From the NCBI RefSeq assembly GCF_017982655.1, contig NZ_JABXYX010000001.1, positions 151,939 through 215,938 on the forward strand: DNA of 64,000 nucleotides. Reading direction: 5' to 3'. A program made the position numbers and the translations under genes. The number at the start of each line of letters is the position of its first letter. Position 1 is the first letter of the stretch. The notes beneath the pieces are model-generated. The model was not told the DNA's origin, ran no database searches, and saw only the letters and a list, made by a program, of their open reading frames with translations. Positions 26,451-35,344 of this stretch are shown piece after piece. The DNA is from Brasilonema sp. CT11. Lineage in GTDB: Bacteria > Cyanobacteriota > Cyanobacteriia > Cyanobacteriales > Nostocaceae.

Positions 26451-27863
26451 GTGACTATTCAAAGAACTTCGGCGCAAGACGACTATTCTACAGATACTAG
26501 CAACTCAAGTGATAAAAATGCCAACACTGACAAATCTGGACGTTGGCTGTGGTTTTGGGTTGCTATGAGCGGGATTGCAATGGTATCAGCAACAGCAGGA
26601 GCACTGTTAGCAGTTTCTTTAACAGGTACTCCTTTAATGCAAACTTCTTTAAGCCCAGATGAAGCAGCGGTGTTTGATAGCGATCGCATTGCTGGAGATG
26701 GACTGAAATTTTCACAATTAACTCGCCCCGTGAATATTTTAATCATGGGGATGAGCGTACTTCCTCCTGATGTGCGAAATCCTCCCGCTGAAACCAAAAA
26801 TCTGAGATATCTGCCCCAAGTCAACTCTTTTGATGGTCTTGCTGACGTTATGCTCTTGACCAAATTTGATCCAGAGCACAAAAAAGTGATGATGCTGTCT
26901 ATTCCCAGAGATACTCGGACACAAATAGGTGGGCATGGTATAAAAAAAATTAATTCCGCAAATGTGATTGGTGGACCTGCTTTAACCGCCAAAACTGTGA
27001 GTAGCTTGTTAGGTGATGTAGGAATTGACCGCTATATGCGGATTAATGTGTTGGGAGTTGCTAAGCTTATTGATGCTTTGGGTGGAGTTACAGTCTACGT
27101 ACCCAAGGATATGAAATATCAAGATGACTCTCAGCACTTATATATCAATTTAAAGAAAGGAAAACAGCATCTCAATGGCGATCAGGCACTGCAACTTCTG
27201 CGCTTCCGACATGATGAAAATGGCGACATTGGTCGGATTCAGCGGCAGCAAATGGTCATGCGAGCACTGATGGATCAATCTGTCAACCCAAGAACCGTAG
27301 CTCAATTGCCCAAAGTTCTTAACGTCGTCAAAGAACACATTGATACTAACTTGACACTTGAGGAGCTATTAGCACTAATTGGTTTTGGAGTCAGAACAAA
27401 TCGCTCCGATATGCAAATGTTAATGCTACCTGGCCAGTTCGGTCAACAAAAGGGGGGCTACTGGATTCCAGATAGGCAGCGCATTCATAGCATGATGGCT
27501 CAGTACTTTGATGTGCAACAAACAGATTCTGTATCTGGTGTAGTAAATCCAGGATCTTTGCGAGTCGCAATTCAAAACAGCACGGGTAACGATAAAGCTA
27601 ATCTCCAAACATTGATTAAAGCTTTGCAAAAACTTGGCTATACCAACGTTTATGTAGCCAAAAGCTGGGGTGAACCTCTAGAAGTGACTCATATTGTTGC
27701 CCAACAAGGAGACGGTAACACGGCCGAATCAATTCGCAACACTTTAGGGTTTGGAGAAGTGCGGGTAGAAAGCACCGGTAATCTTGGTTCTGATATTAGT
27801 ATCCAAGTGGGTAAGGACTGGTTGCGGCAAACACAAATCAATCAGAACCCTGTTCAACCATAA
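26451..27863 (+). CDS. LytR-CpsA-Psr (LCP) family protein
   Basis: A membrane-anchored enzyme of 470 residues that is expected to transfer lipid-linked glycans to the cell wall. The start is GTG at 26451 (VTIQRTSAQDDYS), chosen for the AGGAG 4 bp upstream; the frame is open from a TTG at 26391. One membrane segment (about 35-55) precedes the LCP domain: NILIMGMSVLPPD, DVMLLTKFDPEHKKVMMLSI followed by PRDTR, RYMRINVLGVAKLIDALGGV, and LQLLRFRHDENGDIGRIQRQ. The Arg and Asp residues that bind the polyprenyl pyrophosphate are present. A C-terminal LytR_C-type domain follows (LRVAIQNSTGNDKANLQTLI). Confidence 0.92.
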   Translation: MTIQRTSAQDDYSTDTSNSSDKNANTDKSGRWLWFWVAMSGIAMVSATAGALLAVSLTGTPLMQTSLSPDEAAVFDSDRIAGDGLKFSQLTRPVNILIMGMSVLPPDVRNPPAETKNLRYLPQVNSFDGLADVMLLTKFDPEHKKVMMLSIPRDTRTQIGGHGIKKINSANVIGGPALTAKTVSSLLGDVGIDRYMRINVLGVAKLIDALGGVTVYVPKDMKYQDDSQHLYINLKKGKQHLNGDQALQLLRFRHDENGDIGRIQRQQMVMRALMDQSVNPRTVAQLPKVLNVVKEHIDTNLTLEELLALIGFGVRTNRSDMQMLMLPGQFGQQKGGYWIPDRQRIHSMMAQYFDVQQTDSVSGVVNPGSLRVAIQNSTGNDKANLQTLIKALQKLGYTNVYVAKSWGEPLEVTHIVAQQGDGNTAESIRNTLGFGEVRVESTGNLGSDISIQVGKDWLRQTQINQNPVQP

Positions 27864-27939
27864 CAAGATAAATTAACACTTCCCCAACTGCATGAATTTG
27901 GCTTTGTTGATTTATGCAGAAAATTCGGGGATTCTGATG

Positions 27940-28839
27940 TTATCGTGTTAGCTTGAAAATCCAATCCTGTATAATTGGATTTACCACCTCAGGAGCTTCA
28001 TCCTGAGGACAATGTCCAATGCCTTCTAGAGGAAAAAACTTCTGCACTTGCGCAAAATTGGCTAACTCTCTACCTAACTCGACAGGTTCCCACGGATCTG
28101 CTGTTCCCCACAAGATAATCGCAGGACAGGGCAGTTGAGGTAAAAGATCTTCTGGTAATGGACCAGAGGAATAAGAGGTAAAGGCGAGGAAAACAGCAAC
28201 AGCTCCGGGATCGCGGGCAGGTGTTGTCAGTATATCTACTAACTCCTCTGTAACTGCTTCTGAATTAGCATAAGCTTGCAAGAGAATTTTCCGCACTGTT
28301 TTGGGTTTAGCGACTTGATTAAAAAAGAAGTCACCAATTAATTTGACAGATAGTACACGTTGGAGTATTGGCGCTCCAAAACGGCGATGCCACGGTAAAG
28401 TTGCCCGCTTACGATCATGCAACAGTCGTAAGGAACAGTTAAGTAACGCAACTCCCAAGGCGACTTCAGTGTAACTCACCGCCGCTTGCATTACCACAAT
28501 ACAGCCGATGGAGTTAGCAACGAAAAAAGCTGGCTCACCCACGATCTCACGGCAAAAATCTGCGACTTGCTGTCCCCAAGTTTCAATTGTGTAAGCTATT
28601 TTTTCATTTGGCTTTGGTTTAGCGGAAGCACCAAAGCCAATCAAATCAATGGCATAGACACGACAGTGTTCTGCCAGCACAGGGATATTTTTCCGCCAGT
28701 GCCACCAAGAAGCACCAAAGCCATGGACGAGGATAACAGCAGGTCCAGTGGTTCCTTGGGTTTGGTAGCAAATGGGAAAACCTTGCCAAATCCACGTTTT
28801 TGTTGAAGTAAATGCTGGAGTGGAAGCAGAGGTGGTCAT
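27940..28839 (-). CDS. Alpha/beta-fold hydrolase
   Basis: A 299-residue cytosolic hydrolase. The start ATG at 28839 (MTTSASTPAF) is preferred over the open frame to 28923. Seen: VILVHGFGASWWHWRKNIP (oxyanion loop), YAIDLIGFGAS, nucleophile elbow FVANSIGCIVV with Ser, WGTADPWEP with Asp, and GIGHCPQDEAPE with His. The elbow is NSIGC rather than the usual GxSxG, a feature shared with epoxide-hydrolase/pheophytinase-like relatives in photosynthetic organisms. Substrate unknown; chlorophyll-catabolite de-esterification is only one possibility. It is convergent with the LCP gene across a weak CTGCAT/ATGCAG hairpin. Confidence 0.85.
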   Translation of the reverse strand: MTTSASTPAFTSTKTWIWQGFPICYQTQGTTGPAVILVHGFGASWWHWRKNIPVLAEHCRVYAIDLIGFGASAKPKPNEKIAYTIETWGQQVADFCREIVGEPAFFVANSIGCIVVMQAAVSYTEVALGVALLNCSLRLLHDRKRATLPWHRRFGAPILQRVLSVKLIGDFFFNQVAKPKTVRKILLQAYANSEAVTEELVDILTTPARDPGAVAVFLAFTSYSSGPLPEDLLPQLPCPAIILWGTADPWEPVELGRELANFAQVQKFFPLEGIGHCPQDEAPEVVNPIIQDWIFKLTR

Positions 28840-29270
28840 GACAGATGAATAATTAGTACAAGGAGTAAAGATGCACCTGCAGACTACAGGTACGACTGTT
28901 TTTATTGTTGCAGTACTTAACAATGATTAGCCCAAGGTGCCAAGCGTTGGGCATGAGAAATATGGTTATAACTCGCCGATACGCATCAAGGACAAACAAG
29001 ATGATAACTTGTAAAACACTGAAGGTGCCAAACAGAATTATTAACAAGCGTGCGATACGCACAAGTTAAAGCAAGCGGGCTTATCGCACGCAGTGCAGTG
29101 CGTGGTAAACTTTGCCCAATCATCTGTTTATTGCAAGGTCAAGAAATTCATCCCAAAGAGACTGAATGAATTTATACTTATTTGGTAATGAAAAACTAGA
29201 GACAGAATGCCACTGTATTGCTATCTTAAATTGGAGGTAATAACAAATTTTTGATCAAGCGCGTAACTTC

Positions 29271-29999
29271 ATGGGAACACATTACCGAAGGGTTTTACTT
29301 AAAGTTAGTGGTGAAGCCCTCATGGGCAATTTGGGTTATGGAATTGATCCAGAAGTGGTCAAGGAAATAGCCGAAGAAGTAGCAGAGGTAGTGTCAACAG
29401 GCGTTCAGACTGCCATCGTCGTTGGAGGCGGAAATATTTTTCGTGGCGTTAAAGCGGCGTCGGCGGGAATGGATCGAGCAACCGCTGACTACATCGGGAT
29501 GATTGCTACGGTAATGAATGCCATGACATTACAAGATTCACTAGAACGAATCGGGGTACAGACGCGGGTGCAAACCGCAATCTCTATGCAAGAAGTCGCT
29601 GAACCGTATATTCGTCGTCGTGCCATTCGTCATTTAGAAAAAGGGCGGGTGGTTATTTTTGGTGCTGGTTCTGGAAATCCCTTCTTCACCACCGATACCA
29701 CCGCAGCATTAAGAGCAGCAGAAATAGAAGCTGAAGTGATTTTTAAAGCTACCAAGGTAGATGGCGTTTATGATGCTGATCCTCATATATACCCCGACGC
29801 CAAACGTTACAATACCTTGACATATGGACACGTTTTGGCAAAAGATTTACGAGTAATGGACAGTACCGCGATAGCCTTGTGTAAGGAAAACAATATCCCT
29901 ATTCTTATATTTGACTTAACTGTGCGTGGTAATATCCATCGAGCAGTCATGGGAGAGTCCATCGGCACCCTTGTGGGAGGTTCTTGTGAAATTAGCTGA
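29271..29999 (+). CDS. pyrH: UMP kinase
   Basis: Phosphorylates UMP to UDP, the committed step to UTP and CTP. At 242 residues it belongs to the bacterial amino-acid-kinase-type family, allosterically controlled by GTP and UTP. The start [19 protein letters not shown] is canonical. [50 protein letters not shown] and [13 protein letters not shown] are all present. It overlaps frr by 14 bp, giving the widespread pyrH-frr pair. The 340-bp upstream region carries a palindrome (GTGCGATACGCAC near 29050) and no gene. Confidence 0.97.
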   Translation: MGTHYRRVLLKVSGEALMGNLGYGIDPEVVKEIAEEVAEVVSTGVQTAIVVGGGNIFRGVKAASAGMDRATADYIGMIATVMNAMTLQDSLERIGVQTRVQTAISMQEVAEPYIRRRAIRHLEKGRVVIFGAGSGNPFFTTDTTAALRAAEIEAEVIFKATKVDGVYDADPHIYPDAKRYNTLTYGHVLAKDLRVMDSTAIALCKENNIPILIFDLTVRGNIHRAVMGESIGTLVGGSCEIS

Positions 30000-30534
30000 A
30001 GCTGAGAGTACAATGCAAAAAACCGTAGAGTCAACTCAACGGTCTTTTAATACAATTCGTACTGGTCGCGCAAACGCGAGTTTATTAGATAAGATCACCG
30101 TAGATTATTACGGTTCGCCAACGCCCTTAAAATCACTGGCAAACATTAGTACGCCAGATTCCACAACAATTCTGATTCAGCCTTACGATCGCAATACCTT
30201 AAATTTGATTGAAAAGGCAATATCTATGTCGGATGTGGGTTTAACCCCCAGCAATGATGGTTCCCTAATTCGGCTCAACATTCCACCTTTGACGAGCGAT
30301 CGCCGTAAAGAATTAGTCAAAATCGCCGCCAAGTATGCCGAAGAAGGGCGCGTTGCTATTCGCAATATCCGCCGCGACGCCTTAGATACAGTTCGCAAAC
30401 TAGAAAAAAGCGCCGAAGTTTCTGAGGATGAGTCACGTGATCAGCAGGACAAACTGCAAAAATTGACAAACAAGTACACCGCCAAAATAGACGAGTTACT
30501 GGCAGAAAAAGAAAAAGACATCACAACTGTCTAG
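29986..30534 (+). CDS. frr: Ribosome recycling factor
   Basis: Releases ribosomes from mRNA after termination together with EF-G. The 182-residue product from GTG at 29986 ([20 protein letters not shown]) has the exact usual length, with GGGAGG 6 bp upstream inside pyrH. An in-frame ATG at 29926 lies deep within pyrH and is not used. The signature [17 protein letters not shown], the [14 protein letters not shown] block and the C-terminal helix [20 protein letters not shown] with the terminal [10 protein letters not shown] are seen. Translational coupling with pyrH through the 14-bp overlap is likely. Confidence 0.96.
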   Translation: MKLAEAESTMQKTVESTQRSFNTIRTGRANASLLDKITVDYYGSPTPLKSLANISTPDSTTILIQPYDRNTLNLIEKAISMSDVGLTPSNDGSLIRLNIPPLTSDRRKELVKIAAKYAEEGRVAIRNIRRDALDTVRKLEKSAEVSEDESRDQQDKLQKLTNKYTAKIDELLAEKEKDITTV

Positions 30535-31353
30535 AAACAACTAAAGAAAATGCTCATCAGGGAGACGCGGTTATCAAACATCAGGGAGGCATGAAGATAG
30601 AGGATACCAAGACAAAGCGACAAACCAAATACGGGGAAATTCTTCCGAAAGATTCCCCACGTCACAGCGTCTAGTTATCTTCACGTTATCAACAGTGTCA
30701 CAACGTCTCCTTTTCTTCGTGTATACGCCGAAAACACAAACCGCGTCAGTGCATCTTACAGTTTTTACAGCATAGAAAAAAATTCTTATGCATTACCTCA
30801 AAACTCTTGGTTGAGGCAGAATTTTGCTTTTTGGTTGCTTTTTGGCAACTGTTATAAATAACTATTATAAATTTCTGATTGCCTTATAATAAATTATACA
30901 AAACATTATTGAAAAATTGCCAAAATGAAAAAAAAGATCAAAAAAAATTACAAAAAAATTATAAATTCCTGAAAAACTTAGCAAAAAATTTGTGGAAAGT
31001 AAAATGAATGAAATGTATTTTAGTATGTAGAAAAAAAATAGACGAGTTACTTGTAAGCAAAAAGACATTGAGATTCTCAAAAATATTGAAAACTATGTTT
31101 TTTCATAAAACAGATAATCAGATCAGAGCCATGAGCAATAAAAGAATAAGTTAAAACAGTAGTTCCATATACTAAGATTGACGGTTAAACATAGTTAAGA
31201 AAATAGTTAAGAAAAAAATTGAGGAGTCAGACAAGCACTGTACGATTTTAAACAGCAAACTATAAAAACAGTTAAGTCTCGTCAGGCCATCTATTGACAG
31301 AGTAATAAAAAAACAGGGAAGCTAACAAGTTCAGGAGCAAAGATAAAAAGCAT
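30535..31353. other. AT-rich intergenic region with a possible frr 3' fragment
   Basis: About 820 bp without a credible gene. From about 30850 to 31320 it is very A-rich. At 31036-31052 the 17-mer AAAATAGACGAGTTACT repeats the 3' end of frr (30484-30500), followed in both places by an A-rich stretch with AAAAAGACAT. At 31190-31216 two units of ATAGTTAAGAAAA are adjacent. The promoter of the next gene must lie here. Confidence 0.5.
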
Positions 31354-32478
31354 ATGTACGACTGTATTATCGTCGGTGCGGGACCAGCTGGTGGAACAGC
31401 CGCATATCATTTAGCTAAGCGGGGACGCTCGGTATTGGTTCTGGAAAAAGAAACTCTGCCAAGATATAAACCTTGTGGGGGTGGAGTATCGCCAGCGATC
31501 GCCCAATGGTTCGACTTTGACTTTAGCCCTGCAATTTCCATCAAAGCAACCACAATTCGCTGCACCTGGAAAATGGGCGAACCTGTAGAAGCTGAACTAG
31601 GAATTCCTGAACCAGTTTGGATGGTGAGGCGCGATGTCTTTGACCATTTCCTGATTCAACAAGCTCAAAAGCAAGGGGCCCAACTCAAAGATAATACGGA
31701 AGTCAAAGGCATTGAATTTAAAGGTGACTGTTGGCAAGTCAATACAGCAAATGGATCTGTCACAGGACGTTACTTAATTGCTGCTGATGGCGCAAAAGGA
31801 CCAATGGCAAGATTGTTAGGCTTTAAAGAGCGCAAACGCCGTTTAGCAGGAGCTTTAGAAGCGGAAGCCGCAGCCAAAGTGGAAAACGGTCACATTGCTC
31901 ACTTTGAATTTGGCATGGTCAAAAATGGTTATCTCTGGAACTTCCCCAAAGCGGATGGATATTCTATTGGAATTGGCACATTTGTTGGCGGTGGTGAATC
32001 CCAAGATTTCAAGAGCATTTTGAACGAGTACAGCAGCTCGTTTGGTGTAGATCTCAAAATTTGCAAGCAGTATGGACATGCTTTGTGCTTGTGGAATGGC
32101 AATCAAAAGCTGCACACTGAAAATGCGGTTTTAGCTGGGGAAACTGCTTGTGTCGTTGATCCCTTCACAGCAGAAGGTATTCGCCCCTCCATTTTTAGCG
32201 GGATGAAAGCAGCAGAAGCTATTGACCAAGCTTTGGGTGGTGATATCAACGCCTTGGAAAATTACACTGACATCATCAACGAAGAATGGGGTAGTGATAT
32301 GGCTTGGGCGCAGAAATTAGCTGGGGCGTTTTACCGCTTTCCTGGTGTTGGTTACAAAGTGGGTGTTAGGCGTCCGTCATCTGTGAAAATTATGGGCAAA
32401 CTTTTGTGTGGTGAAATGCGTTACAGCGAAGTGACTGGTCGAGCGCTCAAGCGCCTTGTTCCGGGTTTTGGTGGGTAG
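31354..32478 (+). CDS. Geranylgeranyl reductase family FAD-dependent oxidoreductase
   Basis: A 374-residue flavoprotein. The N-terminal FAD-binding Rossmann motif is IIVGAGPAGGTAAYHLAKRG (about 5-24), followed by VLEKETLPRYKPCGGGVSP, a segment characteristic of geranylgeranyl reductases. GRYLIAADGAKGPMARLLG and the second FAD motif AGETACVVDPFTAEGIRPSI are also present. Relatives reduce isoprenoid double bonds (ChlP for chlorophyll and phylloquinone tails) but true ChlP is longer (about 406 residues), so this is a paralogue with unknown substrate. It is isolated by long intergenic sequence; a GTGGGCATTGCCCAC palindrome (32490-32504) follows. Confidence 0.88.
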   Translation: MYDCIIVGAGPAGGTAAYHLAKRGRSVLVLEKETLPRYKPCGGGVSPAIAQWFDFDFSPAISIKATTIRCTWKMGEPVEAELGIPEPVWMVRRDVFDHFLIQQAQKQGAQLKDNTEVKGIEFKGDCWQVNTANGSVTGRYLIAADGAKGPMARLLGFKERKRRLAGALEAEAAAKVENGHIAHFEFGMVKNGYLWNFPKADGYSIGIGTFVGGGESQDFKSILNEYSSSFGVDLKICKQYGHALCLWNGNQKLHTENAVLAGETACVVDPFTAEGIRPSIFSGMKAAEAIDQALGGDINALENYTDIINEEWGSDMAWAQKLAGAFYRFPGVGYKVGVRRPSSVKIMGKLLCGEMRYSEVTGRALKRLVPGFGG

Positions 32479-32604
32479 TCAAAAGTAGAGTGGGCATTGC
32501 CCACGATTTCATGATTTGTGGGCAATATCGGTTCGAGCGGTTAATCGATTGAATCTTGTGACACTTGTTACAGCTAACTGTCTAACTTAAAGTTTATATA
32601 GATA

Positions 32605-34425
32605 TCAGTCTTGACTCCTCAAAGCTTGGGCTAACAGGTAAACTTTAGTCCATTCACCCATTGCTTGGTGCATTTCGAGTTTTAGCGCTGAAGCTGTGTC
32701 TTCTATCGAATAACCTGCTTTACGCAACTCTAGGACTTGGCACTGCATGGGGGTTAATTGTTCATGCAATTGTTGCCATTGCTTAGGTGTCAATCCCAAG
32801 TTATGTTCTTTTAAAGAAATTGACAGCCAGCTATCTACTAATTCTGGTTTGCCTTTGAGGGCGAATACACGTACAGCATGGTAGCTAATTTTCTCTCTGA
32901 GTCGAAAGACTTCCTTGAGCGGCTGATTTAGTTTTTTGGCAATCTCATCTTGAGGCTTGCCTTGGAGATAGAGTCGCAACCAGTCAATAGCTTCTTCCCC
33001 AAGATTTTCATATAAATAATCCTCAAATTCCTGCTGAACTGTTTTACCCAGTGCTTGTTGTTCTTCTATCTCAATAGCTTCTTGATATTCAGCTACTGCC
33101 TGAGTATCAACCAAGTTGATTCGATTATCACTGTCATCTGTAAGAATTTCCTCAGAGACAAGCCTAACTAAGTCTTGAGTTGGTACTTGGGTTAAACCAC
33201 CACGTTGAGTTCTTCTCAAGAAATTCACGAAACGATACGCCAGTAGAGGTTGATTACGTACTGGTCGCAAACAATACTCTTCTGTGCTGGCAAACAGTAG
33301 AGCGTTCTTGAGTCTATCATCAGTTGTCAATTCTGAAATAGAAATCATTTGTTGTTGTATGTAGCTATCGCTTTGCAGTAATTCTTGGATAACTTCTTGA
33401 AGTACATCCAGCACTGTGCGTTGGCGATCGCGACTCAAGGCAACCCAAGTTTGGATCTTATGACGTAACGTTACCAAACTCCCTAATCGAGTGATCAGGT
33501 TGCGGTAAGCACGAACTCTCGCAAATCCTAAGTAACGCTGACGCAAAATCTTGTAGCGGTACTCCATAGCTTGTTTGGCGATCTCCAGTTCCTTAGAGTT
33601 CAGTACCTCAAACCGATCTAAGTCACTTCCCACAAGCCATTTGACTATACTTTCTCTATTGGCAAAACTTTGTTCTGGACATTCGATATCCAGGCGCTTG
33701 AGCCAATATTGCGCTATACGTTCTGCTTCTAGGAGGGGCAATTTGGGTTTATTTAACCATATTCCAGGAATCTCTACCTGTTGTCCCTGTTGAGTTAGGT
33801 TACTCAACTGAGCTACAGCACCTTCCAAGTCAGCATGGGTAAAGCGATCCTTACCACGGGCATAAATTAGTAGTGGTTGAAATTCTGCTAACGACTCTGC
33901 AAAAGTTTCTACCACAGATGCCATGCGAACCCACTCTGTTTTATCCTGCAATTTCAACCCTGCAAGCACAGATGCAATTTCCTGCGCCACCTCACTCGGT
34001 CGCGTATACGCCAACGCCGTCCACCTCTGAACCTGAGCAAAATCCCGAATATCTGGATCATGGCTGTCAAGCTGCTGCTGCACATAAACAAGTAAAAAAT
34101 CAGACAATTTATTTATCCGCTTGTCGCCAAAGCGAGAATTCCCCTTCAACTCCTTCAATAGCGCACTCCGCACCACCGTATCCATTTCATAAAGTTCATG
34201 CCCCACTTCATCACAAAGGCTAGAAAGCAGCAAATCCGCCACCGCCATCCAAGGGATGTTCAGCGCTTCACCGTTGATATCGCGTTGAAAATTAGCCCAC
34301 ATCCGGTAGAGTAAATCTGGTGTGAGGGCTAATGGAAAAGCAGCATGGTAAGCCAGATAGAGGTGCGCTTCTCCAAAACGTTCCCCAAAAGTTTTAATGC
34401 GGCGAGTGGCGACTTCTAGCTTCAT
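32605..34425 (-). CDS. Conflict-locus protein with C-terminal HTH elements
   Basis: A 606-residue soluble protein. The first 220 residues (RIKTFGERFGEAHLYLAYHA, then FPLALTPDLLYRMWANFQRD, then ADLLLSSLCDEVGHELYEMD) form a helical module that I remember as the N-terminal part of several large multidomain cyanobacterial proteins carrying effector domains. The middle is helical and unassigned. The C-terminus has two sigma-region-4/LuxR-like helix-turn-helix stretches (LYLQGKPQDEIAKKLNQPLK near 485 and LTPMQCQVLELRKAGYSIED near 560). It is the last gene of the minus-strand set, 8 bp behind the nuclease-like gene. A regulatory or scaffold role in the vWA-MoxR locus is inferred from position. Confidence 0.7.
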   Translation of the reverse strand: MKLEVATRRIKTFGERFGEAHLYLAYHAAFPLALTPDLLYRMWANFQRDINGEALNIPWMAVADLLLSSLCDEVGHELYEMDTVVRSALLKELKGNSRFGDKRINKLSDFLLVYVQQQLDSHDPDIRDFAQVQRWTALAYTRPSEVAQEIASVLAGLKLQDKTEWVRMASVVETFAESLAEFQPLLIYARGKDRFTHADLEGAVAQLSNLTQQGQQVEIPGIWLNKPKLPLLEAERIAQYWLKRLDIECPEQSFANRESIVKWLVGSDLDRFEVLNSKELEIAKQAMEYRYKILRQRYLGFARVRAYRNLITRLGSLVTLRHKIQTWVALSRDRQRTVLDVLQEVIQELLQSDSYIQQQMISISELTTDDRLKNALLFASTEEYCLRPVRNQPLLAYRFVNFLRRTQRGGLTQVPTQDLVRLVSEEILTDDSDNRINLVDTQAVAEYQEAIEIEEQQALGKTVQQEFEDYLYENLGEEAIDWLRLYLQGKPQDEIAKKLNQPLKEVFRLREKISYHAVRVFALKGKPELVDSWLSISLKEHNLGLTPKQWQQLHEQLTPMQCQVLELRKAGYSIEDTASALKLEMHQAMGEWTKVYLLAQALRSQD

Positions 34426-34433
34426 GTGCTTTT

Positions 34434-35054
34434 CTAAACTGAAGTTTTCGACAAAGAACCCTGGAAGGGTTGCAAGAAAATTCCTAAAATCTTATCAACT
34501 TCTTTAATGTAATATTCAATAGAATCGATACAGACAATATTTTGTTGTAAAGTCAAGAACTTCCAGTTGGTTCCAGTTGTAACGACTCCATAGATAACTT
34601 CAATATCATTTCCTGCCCTTTGATTAAAAATCTGAGCAGCAAGCATTGTGGCAGCGCATTGCCCTAGCCCTGCAATAATATTCTCATTTTTTGCCTCAAC
34701 CACTGTGACTACTGGAGCACTGATAAAGTACTGCTCACCAGACGCACTGAGGAGAAAATCACAAAAGCCAGAGAGTCCTTGCGCTGGTTCAACATTAAAC
34801 TCTGTACCAGAAAATAAGCTAATTCGATAATCCAGCTGTCGTCTGACTTCAGACAAGATGGGAGCAATAAGGAACTCGGAACGGGCTTTTTCACTGTTGA
34901 TAGCAGTTGCTAAGGGTAAGTTTTCATCTAGCAAGCGTGTTAGCAAGTCAGATGGCTGCACTCCTGGTACATTCCGAAACAAATTGCGAGTTTCATCTAG
35001 AGTTAAGCCCAATGTATTTTTAGCTTTAGCGAGATTAAAATCACTGTATGCCAT
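34434..35054 (-). CDS. PD-(D/E)XK nuclease-like protein
   Basis: A 206-residue protein from ATG at 35054 (MAYSDFNLAKAKNTLGLTLD); a TTG at 35090 is also in frame. The order of residues fits a restriction-endonuclease-like core: Glu60 (EKARSEFL), Asp99 (LSGFCDFLLS), Glu120-x-Lys122 (VVTVVEAKNEN) and Gln132 (GLGQCAATMLAAQ). Such families are frequent in cyanobacteria as small lone genes, possibly mobile, and no target is known. Here it is sandwiched between the vWA gene (290 bp, with a repeat between) and the HTH protein gene (8 bp), so it could be an effector or a hitch-hiker of the locus. Confidence 0.75.
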   Translation of the reverse strand: MAYSDFNLAKAKNTLGLTLDETRNLFRNVPGVQPSDLLTRLLDENLPLATAINSEKARSEFLIAPILSEVRRQLDYRISLFSGTEFNVEPAQGLSGFCDFLLSASGEQYFISAPVVTVVEAKNENIIAGLGQCAATMLAAQIFNQRAGNDIEVIYGVVTTGTNWKFLTLQQNIVCIDSIEYYIKEVDKILGIFLQPFQGSLSKTSV

Positions 35055-35179
35055 CTGTTTGTTGTGTTTATCATTTTTAGTCAGTTTCAACTGCCTTTAG
35101 CTGTTAGCCGAAACTTTAAGCTCAAACTTTATACCAATTAAGTAGGTCGATAGAAAAAAACATAAAATACGATTCTTGC

Positions 35180-35325
35180 GATTGCTTCGCTCCACTGCGT
35201 TTCGCTCGCAATGACATTTCACGTTTAATGTTGAGCTACTTATCTGTAAACTTGCACTTTCACTCTTGGCGTTCTTAGCGTCTTGGCGGTACCCTGCGGG
35301 AAGCCGCTGCGCGTCTACGTTTCAT
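35180..35325. repeat. Two dispersed repeats between vWA and nuclease-like genes
   Basis: GCGATTGCTTCGCTCCACTG with its TTTCGCTCGCAATGAC arm (35178-35214) is one palindrome type. CCCTGCGGGAAGCCGCTGCG followed by CGTCTACG (35291-35318) is another, found again at 39788-39815 and, reversed, near 63469-63495. Confidence 0.7.
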
Positions 35326-35344
35326 AAATATTAAATTGAGCTAC

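Noticed and set aside
30865..31080. 71-codon minus-strand frame rich in Phe, Ile and Leu
   Set aside because: It is the complement of an A-rich intergenic run; composition explains the frame.
31354..32478. Assignment as chlP
   Set aside because: The protein belongs to the geranylgeranyl reductase family but is about 30 residues shorter than true ChlP, so I kept the family name only.
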